A stretch of 43,227 bases of DNA from Mansonella perstans (GCA_037074765.1 JBAMDO010000314.1:1-43227); one strand, 5' to 3'. Numbered from the stretch's first letter, positions 12,201 to 27,114 are shown. Made by a program: numbers and translations. The notes: generated by a model not told the origin, from the sequence alone.

Positions 12201-15200
12201 ATGCTGATTGTATTAATATCTGCCTATTTTACATGCTTATCGGGCTTAGTGCTAACAACAGTATGCCTAATATTTTGTGGCTATAGCTGGGGACCATTAC
12301 CGCATTTATACGTCAAGCTAATAAAATTTGTGCAGAGCTTTTATCCGAAATGTTATCCACAAGCTGGTACATTATGGCCAGGAATCATCAAACGATGTGA
12401 CATGTCATTGCTTCGAAAACATCATGATGATTCACTTCCTTCATTTCAGTTCAGGTAATTTAAAAAAATACAGTAATTTAAAATCTGAATTTATTTCTAA
12501 GAAAACATTGAATTAGTTTTAAAGAAAATTAAAATTAAATCAACAAAATTTTTAATTCATCAATTTACATGAATAGTTTTTTTTTTTTTTTAAAGGATTT
12601 TGTTTTAGAGGCATTTCATTATCAATTTTAATCCAGCAAACTTTAATGGATTTTTTTTAGAAACAAATTATTATCAACTTTAACTTTTTTATTAAATAAA
12701 GTTTAATTTCTTTTTTGCTTTATAAATAAATTTTTTTTATATTCTAGTGAAATGCCAATGCTAAATGTATTTGACGTTTGCTCCGATGCCTTCAAAGCTG
12801 GCTTCGAAGCAATTATTCAGGTTCATTTGCGCTTCTCATTAAACTTTCTCGTTTCATTTGGAACGTTTTCGCCTTACATTGAATTTATTTCTGAAATAAA
12901 GAAAAAATGGAGCAAAAAAAGAAAAAAAAACAACCAACAGATAAAATTAAATTTTTTATTGAAATATCTGAAAATTAACAATATTAATGGGTAAATAAAT
13001 TCAAATTCCACAACAAATATTTATGGAAATGTAATATTTAAAAAGCAGTAATATTATTTAATTAAAATGAATATAAATTCACGTTTTTAAGACATTTTTT
13101 TCAATCGATGTAGGTAAATTTTGAAATAGCATTAATTAATGTGTGAGTAATATTTTACAGTATATAGTTAATGATTATGTTAATTTATTATTAAATCTTT
13201 AAAATCAAAATTTAACCAATATTGAAGAAATGTGAGTACTATAAAATGCCAACTCTTATATTTGAATATAATATGCCGGAAATGTTTTCTATTCGGATTA
13301 ATGGTTAACAATTATTTTGGATTAAATTTCTAATTGTTACATTTTTTCCAAGTATTGAATTTTTTTATCAGTTAATTAACACAGGATCAACTAAGTGTCG
13401 CGTTCGATGCAACTCGACCATTCTACAGTACATTACTGGAACGTCCTGGCCGATTACCATTTCCGGATGCAAAATTACGCATTTCACGATCGCACATTTT
13501 TGGTTATTTTGTTGCACTGGTATTTCGCTATGGTATTCTGTTACCGGTACGATTATCTTTCATGCTTGTTGCGATCCTCTACTCAGCAAGCATGATTGTT
13601 GCTGGCCATTTTATGAACATGACTGATGAACAAAAAACACGTATTATTGTAACGAATTGTCGAATATTTTGTGCTGGAATTGGCCTTGTAGCCAAGTATC
13701 ATAATCGCCAATATAAGCCTAAAAAAAGAGGCATGTATTGTTGTTTTTCTTTTTTTGCATAGTATTTTAATAGATTTTTATTTAATTAATAAAATCTATA
13801 AAAACAGACCTTCTTTTCGTCTTGAATGCCTATGGTAGTGTGGATGTCAAGAAATAAGGGATTGTTTGTATTACCCATAAGCTATTTCTTGAATTGTGAA
13901 CATCTTGCAAATCTCTTTTTTGCAATTTCAATAATCTTTACCGGAATTAGTAATGCTACCAAAAATCACCGCTTGCGCTCCATCGAAAATATGAGTTTAT
14001 TTTAGGTGATCATTTAATTTTTTTGAGGCTTAAAAATTATTCATTTCTTAATATCACTGATACAACGAATATCACAATAATGCACGCTTACTTGTCGTAG
14101 TATTACTGTAATATAATAATAGTAGTTATATCCTTTTTGAATTAAACCTATATCATATTATCGAAAGACAGATCATTTGCAGTTAACAGTAAGAAATACT
14201 ACAACGATTTTGATATGTAAAAGCCACAGCGCATTACACGATTCAGTATAACCATAGTATTAGATACATTTTGATACGTGAATGCTATAACTCACTGCGG
14301 TATAATCACAGCACTACATATTTTGATACGTAAATGCCATTAACTCCTATACTACTTTACAACTGAATTTTTCAGGTATTGCAGTGGCAAATCATTTATC
14401 ACCAAATGATATACAGATAATTTATGCTGATATTGATCCCAGTGATGGTTATGGCTTTACGGTAACCGGTCAACGTCAAACTGGTATTATTTGTTTCATT
14501 GGAACTATTGCTGGAAAATTTATTCCAACATTGTGGCTCGATCGACAAAATACCACAGATCGTAAACGTTTCATGGATGATGTAATTCGGGCAGCGAAGG
14601 TCTGAAATTAAATTTTTCCTTCCACATTCCCTCCTGTAGATCATTTATCCAAGTTTGGAATATTATTTTAACGTTCACTGCAGAAATTCTCAATTTATCG
14701 TTCAAAAATTTGTATTATTATTTCTCAACTAAATTTTAGGCTAATAGCTCGGTGCTTATCATTTCATGTAGATTTTAGTCTAATGGTTCAATGCTCTTAT
14801 TTCACGTACATTAATTCACATAGATTTTAGGCTAGGGGTCCAGTGCTATTATTTCCGGAAGGCTACTGCACAAATAACACACGTGTTTTACAGTTCCGAA
14901 AAGCTCTTTTCAATGACAGTATTGTTATTCATCCAATAGCACTAAGGTAATAATATGAAGACGAATTCCGACATTCTTTAAATATTTGAAATCCACTGGC
15001 TTTACAAGAAGATGGATTTCTTCCGAAATTTCATTCAAGCATTTTTCAGGCAGAATCCGCGATATGGAGACTCATTTTGGTCAGAACCTAAATTTTCACA
15101 AAATTTACTACGCATATTTACCTCATGGGCAATAGTTTATGATGTTACTTATTTGGAACCACATCAAAAAGAACCTGGTGAAAGTAATCATGATTTTGCA

Positions 15201-15732
15201 CAACGAGTTCAAGGAGCTATAGCTAAAATGTAAGAGTAAATTATTTCAAATTTATCTAACAGCATTTTTAGTAATCACTATAACTAAGCTTAAATTAGAT
15301 ATTTAGCTTGTACATTTAATAGAAAACTTCTTCCTGAACTCTTATGAACCTTCAAAAGCTTTGAACAAGCTGAGTTTTTGAATTAGGATAATCCAACAAG
15401 TGAATAGAATAACTTGATAGTTTCTAATTCAAAGAAGGTTCATAAGAGTTCAGGAAGATGCTGATCCTGAAAAACATAAATATTCTGTGCATATTTTCAG
15501 TGTGGGCGCCGAAACTGTCTCATTAGACGGCCGCTTGTGGTACCTGAAAAGTGAACAGCAACGGCTAAAAATGCAGCAAATGGAAAATTTAGCAAAACGC
15601 TTTAAAGATCTAATTACTGAACAAACAGGTCACCAGAGGTCAGTTCAGATGAAGTCGTCAAAATTAATGAATGGTAACAAATCATCATTAGTGTTATCAA
15701 CTGTTTCAACAAATGGAGTTTCATTGACGTGA
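12201..15732 (+). CDS. GPAT4: Glycerol-3-phosphate acyltransferase, GPAT3/GPAT4 (ACL-4/ACL-5) type
   Basis: It transfers a fatty acyl chain to glycerol-3-phosphate, the first step of glycerolipid synthesis, probably in the ER membrane. Exons are 12201-12454, 12748-12820, 13385-13730, 14376-14599, 14831-14946, 15050-15229 and 15501-15732, giving 474 residues (human GPAT4 has 456). All acyltransferase blocks are visible: the catalytic HX4D box in ANHLSPND (His231, Asp236), a substrate block LWLDRQNTTDR where the vertebrate enzyme has WFERSE..DR, and FPEGYCTNNT (307-316). DSFW and FTSWAIVYDV follow, as in GPAT4. Residues 1-27 and about 150-190 are hydrophobic membrane segments. ATG 12201 is the first in-frame start after the acceptor at 12155-12156, leaving a 44-nt leader. 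Intron 3 has a GC donor. An alternative 3' end is possible, because AG|GTCAGT near 15637 could join an acceptor at 15841. Confidence 0.93.
14206..14340. repeat. Degenerate 52-60-bp tandem repeat in acyltransferase intron 3
   Basis: Three copies begin with ATTTTGATATGTAAA, ATTTTGATACGTGAA and ATTTTGATACGTAAA at about 14207, 14268 and 14320. The first two also share TATAACC/ATAATCA and AGTATTAGATACA/AGCACTACATAT parts. Confidence 0.55.
14732..14861 (+). repeat. Three diverged copies of the exon-5 splice-acceptor region
   Basis: The true exon-5 boundary is ATTTTAG|GCTAGGGGTCC followed by AGTGCTATTATTTCCGG (about 14824-14861). Two older-looking copies lie in the intron just upstream: ATTTTAGGCTAATAGCTC from about 14733, and ATTTTAGTCTAATGGTTC from about 14772. 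Both continue with matching sequence. The duplicated piece spans the acceptor and about 30 bases of coding sequence leading into the FPEG motif. Confidence 0.65.
15330..15457. repeat. Perfect 24-bp inverted repeat in acyltransferase intron 6
   Basis: The arms at 15330-15353 and 15434-15457 are exact reverse complements (CTTCCTGAACTC... against ...GAGTTCAGGAAG), separated by 80 nt. A further 7 bp (CTTTGAA/TTCAAAG) can pair inside after a small bulge. The RNA could form a long hairpin. The element may be a small foldback transposon. Confidence 0.8.
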
Positions 15733-15841
15733 TAATCAAAAAAAAAGCAATTTTTTCATGTTAGCAACAAAACAAAACATTTATAAAAATAATGCATAAA
15801 TGAAATTTGCCTATAATTCATATCTCCATAAACAATTGTAG

Positions 15842-15956
15842 CGAAATTCCATGAATCACGTTCAAACAAAACGAATCGGACAATGGTTAAAATTATTCTT
15901 TAATCTTCCAGAAGAAAATATAATGTGCAATTGTAAACAGCGAATGGCTCGACCAA
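15842..15956 (+). other. Possible orphan exon downstream of the acyltransferase
   Basis: An acceptor (ATTGTAG) is followed by an open frame with ATG at 15851. It reads RIGQWLKLFFNLPEENIM and CNCKQRMARP, then meets a good donor A|GTAATC at 15957. The sense is weakly like the start of a GRAM domain. No continuing exon was found before the oppositely oriented cdc-7. It may instead be 3'-terminal sequence of the acyltransferase gene, or chance. Confidence 0.25.
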
Positions 15957-16542
15957 GTAATCACAATCATTTTATATGAGTTTGAGAGACTAGGATAAGT
16001 TAGAAAGATAGGAAGGAAAAATTGAGCCTTTCCAAGGATTAATATTTTAAAATTAACGTTCCAGTAGCGATAAGAAGTCTAGCAGTCAATTAACCTGAAT
16101 CAATTTTCAATGCTTCTTCAAATGTCAGATTGGATAATGGCACAGAAGTGATTAACAATCAGATCATAGCAAATTTAGATACGATAATTTGATATTACAA
16201 AATAATCCAGTAAATCAAAGCAGTAGAATAACTTAATAGTATTCTATTTTAAATTAACAAAGCGTTAGACTGAACTGATTCTGGAAAAAAAACAACAAAA
16301 GACAAATGTCTAAGTGATCTCAAAAAAGATTGGCTAATCTCACTTCCCACTCCTGAAAATATCATTCATTTGAAAATAAATACTAGCTGCTAGACTATAC
16401 CCTAATTGCAATTTATGCGGAATGATGAAATAACTACAGTCTAATCGATAACATCGCATTTAACTCCCTCAATAATCCAGTACTTCAAAGGGATAAGCAT
16501 AAAATTCAAAAATTTATATTAAAATGACAAGAATTTTTATCA

Positions 16543-19539
<2,997 letters not shown>

Positions 19540-19954
19540 GTTTATAGTTGTATTATTCCTGAAATGTATCGTTACTTGTTACATAAACTTATTAGAATGA
19601 TTTCCATTCAAGATGGAATTTACGCACCACCATTACTAGAACCAACCATGCCAACTCAATCATCGGCGGAATCAAAATAGAGAATATTTTTAAAAATTAA
19701 CGCACAATTTTCATGTGAATTAACCGATTTGCATTTCGTTCTACAACATTTAATGGTCCATCTGCAGTACGTTATATGTAATCTCTTTTGCTCATCCCTA
19801 ATAACTGGACGAGTGGGGGGAAGGAGATGGTTGGGGTGCTTATTTTTACGTTGCTGGGTGTGGGCGATGTTGCGTGATAATCAACGTTAGATTTATTACT
19901 GTTAAAGTTCTACATAGGCTAAGGTTGAAATTTGCAAAATTTTAGGTAGCAAAG
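19540..19954. promoter_or_regulatory. Shared upstream region of divergent cdc-7 and rpl-28
   Basis: 415 nt separate the two start codons on opposite strands, so both promoters must overlap here or close by. Each start follows a trans-splice-like acceptor (CATTTCAG on the minus strand near 19559, ATTTTAG at 19945). The interval includes a G-rich patch at 19815-19864, with runs of six, four, three and three G, which stands out from its AT-rich surroundings. Confidence 0.5.
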
Positions 19955-21333
19955 ATGGTGTCAGCAGATATTCAATGGCAAGTTATCCGAAAGACGTCGT
20001 CATTTTTACGTCGACAACGTGGAATTCCGAAACATTTTAGTAGAGAACGTTTTAATGTGAAGGGTGTTAATAGTATCCGTTTCAATGGATTAATTCATAA
20101 GAAGGGTTTAGACATCCATGCAGCATCTGAAGATGAAGGCATTGTAGTGACAATGAAGAAACGAAGTAAGTTATTCAATTTTTACATATTTACTTTCGTA
20201 ATTCAGCTGATAAACAGATGTAAAGGCGAAAAATTTTTTTGTTTCCTTAATTTAGTGATTTAGTAACAGTTTGCACGTAGCGGAAAATGACACTTAAAGA
20301 CAATTATCTTTTTTTCCAGATCTGCAAGTAGGACAGTAATCAGTGAATAAGTAGAACTGTATAAAAGCATTCATTTGATTGAACTTGCATAATAAAGAAA
20401 TGTTTTCTTTTTACCGACACAATAATTTTTGAGAACGAAAAAAAGAATTATGAACCGCAATAGAAAATTTCTGGCAATCCATTTTGCAAGTACTATGAAG
20501 TCAGGACGAACAAAGTTGCAAAGGAAGGGGTAGAAATGTGAAAGTAGATACGATAACTTCCTTTAAATTTTTTTATCATTTTTGGCAACTACATAGCTGA
20601 ACAGTACATCTTTCGTCTTTAATTCAGGCTTATGTTTTAACGACTTCCAACTGCAAGTTGTACATTTTTAGAGAACTGTTAAACTGTTAAAATTGCTTTT
20701 GCTCGTAGGGACGATATTATTTCTCTGTTTGCTACTCATATCTTAAGGTTTAAAATGTTATATGTTCGTTCTTAAAGTTTTTTTTTTTTGTAATTTAAAA
20801 ATAAATTTTGCAGAAAAGGCCTCTTTTCCTAGTAAGTCGAGCGTATCGGTTACGCTGAAGAAAAACAGTCGTAAATCCTTAAAGAGTGTGAAAAATATTG
20901 CTCGTACTTATCGATTTGCGCATAAAGGGGTATGCTTTTGCATTGTCTCATTTTTTTAGGAAACATAATCTATGATAAGTGATTATCACTACTGTACTTG
21001 ATAATGAATGTCATAGCTAAAGGATGTTAATCCACGTTTTATTTTGCTATAGGTTGGTTGCATCCGGTAGCAGCATGGTTTTAGGAAATACTTTTTTACC
21101 GCTGAGATAGCGCGAAATTCAACTGAAAGCATTCAGTTGCCTCAATTGAATCGACATTAGCGGTTGAGTAGGTAGATAAGCAAAAAAATGGAATTTATAT
21201 TTGCGATAATATTTTGCTTTCATTTAATTTATTTCTATGTTAGTTGGCTCAGAAACGTGCTTCGCAACTACTTCGTTCATTGAAACCAGTAGCATCGCGC
21301 CGTGGGCGACATGTGCGTAAAACAGAAGTCTGA
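19955..21333 (+). CDS. rpl-28: 60S ribosomal protein eL28
   Basis: A structural protein of the large cytosolic ribosomal subunit. Exons are 19955-20165, 20814-20929 and 21244-21333, giving 138 residues against 137 in human eL28. The N-terminus SADIQWQVIRKTSSFLRR, the NSIRFNGLIHKKGLDI block, the GIVVTMKKR end of exon 1 and the basic C-terminus (ASQLLRSLKPVASRR) follow the family from end to end. ATG 19955 is nine bases after an acceptor at 19945, which suits trans-splicing. It shares its upstream region with cdc-7, and its 3' end faces the dynein light chain gene 206 bases away. Confidence 0.95.
21050..21163 (+). ncRNA. Possible H/ACA-type snoRNA in rpl-28 intron 2
   Basis: Ribosomal-protein introns often host snoRNAs. 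Here a strong hairpin, CAACTGAA-AGCA-TTCAGTTG (21120-21139), is followed by TTGAATCG and an ACA trinucleotide placed 3 nt before a plausible end (GACATTA). A weaker upstream hairpin can form between CGGTA and TACCG. I do not see a perfect box H (ANANNA), so this remains a weak candidate. Confidence 0.2.
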
Positions 21334-21539
21334 TTGAATATGATATGGTTATTCTGTTTAATTTTCCATTTATATGATTTGGTTGCATAAATCGTTTTTG
21401 CATAACTTCGGGAATCTTCTTCACAGCAATTCATTACATGACGATTAGAGATGAAGGGAAATTTACTTTTGGTTTTTTCTGTTTGTATTATCATTCTAAA
21501 ATTATTTATACTTATCTATCTGTGTTTATCAGTTTCAAA

Positions 21540-22969
21540 TTAGTAGTGGAATACAGCGAATATCGTTGCTTCGCAAAACAGATGATCCTAAAATACTTAT
21601 GAATTTACAATTGCATTGTATTGGAATCACTTTGCTGACATGAAATAAAAAAAAGCTGAAAAACGATTCTCAAATAATTCGTGCAAAGCGAACTAACGTT
21701 TGAATAAACATAGTGCGCCTTGGAATCGGTGTCGCCATCCCACATGCATGCTGCATGTGCTCTAAATAATTCTGATGAATTTTTATGGATGACTGTGGAG
21801 TCGCTATTTAATTATTCAGTTTTAATTAACTATACAAGAGCAGGAAAAGCCTTTTATCATACCATAAGTGGAAAAATATTTTGCATAAATAGCAGTTGTT
21901 TACCTTACATAACAGCTGGGCTTTTATAGGGAAAATAAATTTTTTGCTTTATAGGAATAAACATTACAACATCTCTCACCTAACTCTTTGACCACGTTCT
22001 TCTCCCAAAATTACTTGAATTATGTATTTGTATTTTGGCAAATTAAGTCCTGGAAATCTTGTTGCTAATTTAAAATATAAGCTTCGACAAAATTGTGCAG
22101 TTGACAGAATTGTACGTTATTGTAGTTCATTTAATTTTCTAGTTACACTTTAAGAGTGAAACTATTTTATCAATCGAAATTCAGATGTCAAAGGATTAAT
22201 CAGGAATTCAAATATATTAGAGATTTTTATTTTTGATGAATATTCCTTTTAGCAATAACTCCTCCTACAAAAGTAAATTATTTCTTTTTAATTAACATTT
22301 GAAAAAATTTTCTTTCATACCTTTCAAACGATTTCGAATTATTGCAGATAATGAAGTGCTCAGCTGTTCAGCATTGCTAGAATCGAAAGTATTCCCTCCT
22401 AAATTTTCAGCTAATACTTCTTCTAATATTCGCTGTCCAACTGTGGCACGAAATCTGCAAAATGAAAACTTGAAATTAATGATAGGTTGGAGTTTGATAG
22501 CAGAATAATTGCAGAAGGAAAAAATGGGACAGCTTTCTTGCTCACAATTTCAGGATTTCTTATTTCAATTTCTTTTTCGGTTGCTACTTATTTAAATTTA
22601 ATGCTCCTGAAAGTCGACAATATCGAGTTTTACGTATGACAAATTATAAACTTGCTTAATATTGACTGGGCAACACAATCGTTACATTATAAAATACTTA
22701 TGAAGGTTAAGTGAAAGATTCTAAAACTAAGAAACTTTTTAACTTTGTTTCCGAAATGAAATTGGCTTTTTATGAGATTGGTTGCTCAATGTTGTTTCGT
22801 AAAAAAGAGATTTTTCAAGAGGGATAATTTAAAAAATTAAATTTAATCTTGAAATACACCCATACTACAAAATAATACATTAGCAAAGCTATATATGAAC
22901 TTACTTTTCTTGATTTGTTGGTCGTATAATGAGTCCAGAAATATTTGATGCTGTTCCATTATGGTTCAT
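21540..22969 (-). CDS. DYNLT2B: Tctex-type dynein light chain (DYNLT2B/TCTEX1D2-like)
   Basis: Light chain of cytoplasmic dynein-2, the motor for retrograde transport in cilia; in worms this would act in sensory neurons. Exons (minus order) are 22905-22969, 22321-22454, 21980-22049, 21698-21761 and 21540-21587, giving 126 residues with all phases matching. The Tctex domain covers nearly the whole protein: LIIRPTNQEKFRATVGQRIL at the start, then a helix ending AIIRNRLKGLN, then strand blocks KYKYIIQVILGEERGQRV, ACMWDGDTDSKAHYVYSN and HLFCEATIFAVFHY at the C-terminus. Conserved family landmarks (IRP, GEERG, C.WD.DTD, LFC) are in place. No separate 5' element was identified beyond an acceptor-like TTAG about 30 bases before the start. 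Confidence 0.9.
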
Positions 22970-24466
22970 ATTGTATTGGCCTAGTTTGTATTTAGGCTAA
23001 CGTATCAATAACTATTGCTGTATCCATGGAGATGGATAGAACCAGCACGATACTTAATGAAATAAAAGATCAACCTACTCAATTATACTTTCACCTCACT
23101 CAACCGTGAAAATAAAAATGGCCATTACAATTGATTAACCCTTGTTAGGAACATAATGAGGATGCAAAACCTAGCCTAAACTTAACCAAATATCTTTTGA
23201 TATAATTGCAAGTGAAGAAAGGAAATAATTTGAATGAAGCTTACTGGACTAATAAATTCGTTAAGTGACCATTTCTGAGCTGATTAGATTATTTATCTTT
23301 ATTCAAATTTTCGATAAATGCTGGAACAATATGGTCATATATGAACAAAGCTTGGAAAAATATCAAACGACTGATTACAAAACATAGAACATGATTAATT
23401 AATTAATTCATTAATTGCAACATTACTTCAGTTGGTAGATCATCCTCTTTTTAGCGTTTCAAACACTTCAATCACTTCCATCATCTTACAACTCTTTTAC
23501 TTTTTTGATTTTACAATTAAAAGTAACGCAAACAAAAATCAAATTTCAAAAATCAAATTTAAAATGTCGGAAAACTGTGGTGATTTTCAAAATTAAATGT
23601 CAAGAGTAATAATTAGTGCAAAATATTAAACTAAAATATGATGTTGCTGAAAGTTTAAATTAAACAATTAGGAATAGTTTGAATTTTTAAAAATTGATTG
23701 GAATTAACTGATTAATTTTTCCAGCTTAGTTGTATAAGCAGTGGTTTAATTAAATTTGTCAGCGTGTGTTCGTATCAGGCACAAATTGTAATATCAATAA
23801 AAAATTTTTCATATTGAAAATTTAAATATAATAACTTCAGTGGATAATAGCTACACTATACTTTCTAATAAATATGGTATAACTATAAACTTCAATTAAA
23901 TTATACTTCAACAAAACCACGAAACTAAAAGCTATTATACTAGAAATAAAATTGTACTTAAATTCGAGAGATCATGAATTGTTTTTTTTCTATCTTTCAG
24001 CTTAATTTCTATTTCCTACTGATACATTGCTAAATCCATAATATGTCAGGAATAACAAACAAACAATTCTTATTCTCGTTTATTTAGTATCACAGCATTT
24101 CATATTCAATTTTAAAAGAAAATCAGAAGAAATTTATTCAATAAAACAATTATAAGAAAAACATTCTATCATTTTGTTGAATTTATTTTAAAAAAACTGA
24201 ATAAAATTTTAATTAAACAATTCGATTTGTTCCATTAGTAAACTTTTTCATCATTCCCATGAAACTATCTTTTAGTGTGCTCTTGAAATTTAGGTGCACA
24301 GTGTCGGAATTATTACTTGAACAACGTAATTTGCATGAAAAGTTTGGTTCACAATTCATTGAACGATGATTTATACCGGTTCTGAATCGAACGATGGATA
24401 CGCTGTTGTTTTTAATAGAAATTTATTCAATTCAGTACGTTCAGTGCAGTTGGACGAATTCATAAA
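22970..24466. other. Intergenic, nothing firm
   Basis: AT-rich spacer between the dynein light chain gene and the pseudogene. One short open piece at 24294-24369 (+) follows an acceptor and reads TVSELLLEQRNLHEKFGSQF before TGA. It could be a remnant exon, but nothing upstream connects to it. Confidence 0.4.
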
Positions 24467-25285
24467 CTACTTTGTTGCATTAATTTCTTGCAATTTTGTC
24501 AGTGACACATTTGCTCTATCTTGTGGTATCGTTTGAAATGCTTGCTGTCTTTGCATAGTAGTAATATTCAAAGATTCTGCAACGTTTTCCTTTGCATCTC
24601 CGTTGTTAGCTGTTGAAATTTGTTAACATTTCCAACAATAGCATTCTGGAAATTTTGTATTGTTTCAAAGATTGTCTTTAGATTAATATTATTTAAAAGA
24701 AAAGATGTTTTATGCATGGATAGAAAGACTTGGAAATGAAACTGCTGTAAATAATTCAATGGGTTTGAAGCATAAAAAATAAATTTAAGGATAAGATAGT
24801 GATTATGAATTGCTGAAATGATACTTAATAGACTAATTTAATAACAATAGGGCAAACTTAATAATACGATTTTTCCGCAGTAAAATTAAGTAGCGCTAAA
24901 ATTATTTTTGCAAAATTCACTTTTAAAATTCCTATCATCATAACATTTAGCTATAATTGCTCTGAAAATTTTACCAAATACCAGTCAAAAAAAAATTATG
25001 ATTGACATCCGTTTTCAATTCTCTACCAATTCTTTTCAATTCTAAAATTTAAATAAGCTAATTTTCAATTATCCAGAATGATGAAAGCTATAATTATTGA
25101 TTGACGATGGTCAAATTTGCATAACGATGTAGAAGTACTATAAATTGTAATATTTTACTTCGTTCTTGAGCTCATTCAATGATCGTAGCATTAAGTTCTT
25201 CTTTTGTCAATGTGTAATTGTGAAATATGAATTTCAATTTTCGTCGTGCATCACAGTATGTTTTGCTTAGAATTTGCAACAATAC
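24467..25285 (-). pseudogene. SXP/RAL-2 (DUF148)-like pseudogene
   Basis: SXP/RAL-2 proteins are small secreted nematode proteins, often antigenic, with a helical DUF148 domain. On the minus strand, 25285-25159 reads DARRKLKFIFHNYTLTKEEL and then NATIIE. This matches the N-terminal pattern of the domain, but the next codon, usually the conserved Trp before Ala, is TGA (25172-25174). From 24744, QFHFQVFLSMHKTSFLLNNI leads to a helix NFQNAIVGNVNKFQQLTTE. Around 24590-24625 the frame must change to continue into ESLNITTMQRQQAFQTIPQ, which ends at TAG (24467-24469). A nonsense codon, a frameshift and a phase mismatch between the two parts make this a broken copy. No signal-peptide exon was found. 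The family call is by pattern only. Confidence 0.5.
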
Positions 25286-26930
25286 CTGAAGCTTGCAAAT
25301 GCTGCTTGTCACAGTAATGAAAATCACCTGTAAATTGCTTTCAATTGCATAAACATAATTATGAAACATTTTTTTTCAATTTTAATATTTCAGAATTATA
25401 TTATGAACAAGCAATTATTAGGCAAATACAATAAACAGATGTTGATTAATTATCATTCGTGATTAGCTTATGATTTTTAAATCATAATTTTTACTTACAA
25501 TTTTGAACTCATAACTATTTTTATTACAGATTTTCATCTCTATGTTAAATTCTTAATATTTAACTCTTACTTTTTATTCCTATCATTTTTTTTATCAAAA
25601 ACTTTGTAATTTACATTTTCTCCTTCTTTTTTGTTCGTTCTATTTTACATTCCAATCTTATTACAAGATTTCTATTTCAAAACACAAAACTAAAAATTAA
25701 AATTATTTTCAATATTTTTGAAAACAACGCGCGAAAAGAAAACAATAAATTAGTGTTCAAATATTTTTAAATTTATTTTTGCTAATTGTTATTTAAATAA
25801 CCTGTATAAAGTACAATATACTTCCACAATACATTTTCTACTAACATTTTATATCTCATTTTTAATAGAAAAACAAAAAAAAATTCATATGACCAAAATA
25901 AATTAAGCATTTTGTCACATAAATTGTTCTAATATTTAGAAAACATATTTAGAAAGAGTATTTATTGGCGGGAAACCGTTTGACTCGCCAAATTCTTACT
26001 TAAATAATAAAAGTAATTACTGGAAAATAGTATGAAACGAATGAATTATAATGACTCAAACTTATTAGAGGAATAAATTATTATTAACATACATTTCATC
26101 ATAATTAAATTATTATTAACATATATTTCACCATAATTACTCATCCACTCCTTCATTTTCCATATTAAATGATTAAACTGGATTAAATATTTCTTGTTCC
26201 TGATTGTTTTTTTTTCCTGATAAAATATCCCTTTTTTGCTAACCATTAAAAATGACTTGTTTCGATGAAGTTATAAACCAGAAAGTACAGCAGTTGAAAA
26301 AGAAATAATAAAAACAAATCTATGAACTTGGTAGCTTTTAAAAAAATAAATTTCAATTTGCTCCATGTTTTTCTCCATTTTTTCAGGAAGTGTTATATTC
26401 CGTGTTACATTTTCTTTTTATCCACAACAACAATTTTACATTTATTCATTTTTGCTTTAAAAAACGGGAAATAAAAAAAGAACGAAAATTTTCGCATATT
26501 ATTACAATTTCTTAAAAGTTTCTGTTTTTTTTTTTTTTATTATTTTTCTTCTCTTTTTTAAAAAATGTTTCCCAAATATGAAAATTTAACTCACTAATTT
26601 ATTCCATTAATAATACATGCAGCAAAATATTACAATCTTCAAGCAAATTTATGCATTAATTACGGTTTTCGATCGTTAACTGTATCCAAGTTATTAATGA
26701 GTATTACTGAAAATTTATACTGCATTACTGTACTTCTGTATGTTCATGTTTTTAGTGAATTTATTTGTAAAAGCGTGTTACCGTAAATGATTGAAATTAA
26801 AAGTATATATTATACAGACTGAATGGTATAATTAAAGGAATAAGAAAGATTTTGTTTGGCTAATGGAAAATGAAAAGAATTACAATTCGATTAACATTAA
26901 TTAAATGCATTTAAATTAATCGAGTAAAAT
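25286..26930. other. Intergenic, nothing firm
   Basis: Highly AT-rich with poly-T runs. A 36-bp unit containing AAATTATTATTAACATA is duplicated at about 26071-26140. No coding exon is recognisable. Confidence 0.45.
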
Positions 26931-27114
26931 CCGAAAAAAAAGCCAAATAAGGATGGTTAAGTAGTACTTAGACCTGAATGGCTTTTTTAGGATAACCTTT
27001 GATCTTGCAATTATTTTTTTTCCTTTTCCGAGACAACATTTTGAAGGCTTTCTTTGACCTGGAAAAAAAAGATATGAACCTTTGATCTCCAAAAGCTTTA
27101 TTTACTTGCATGAC

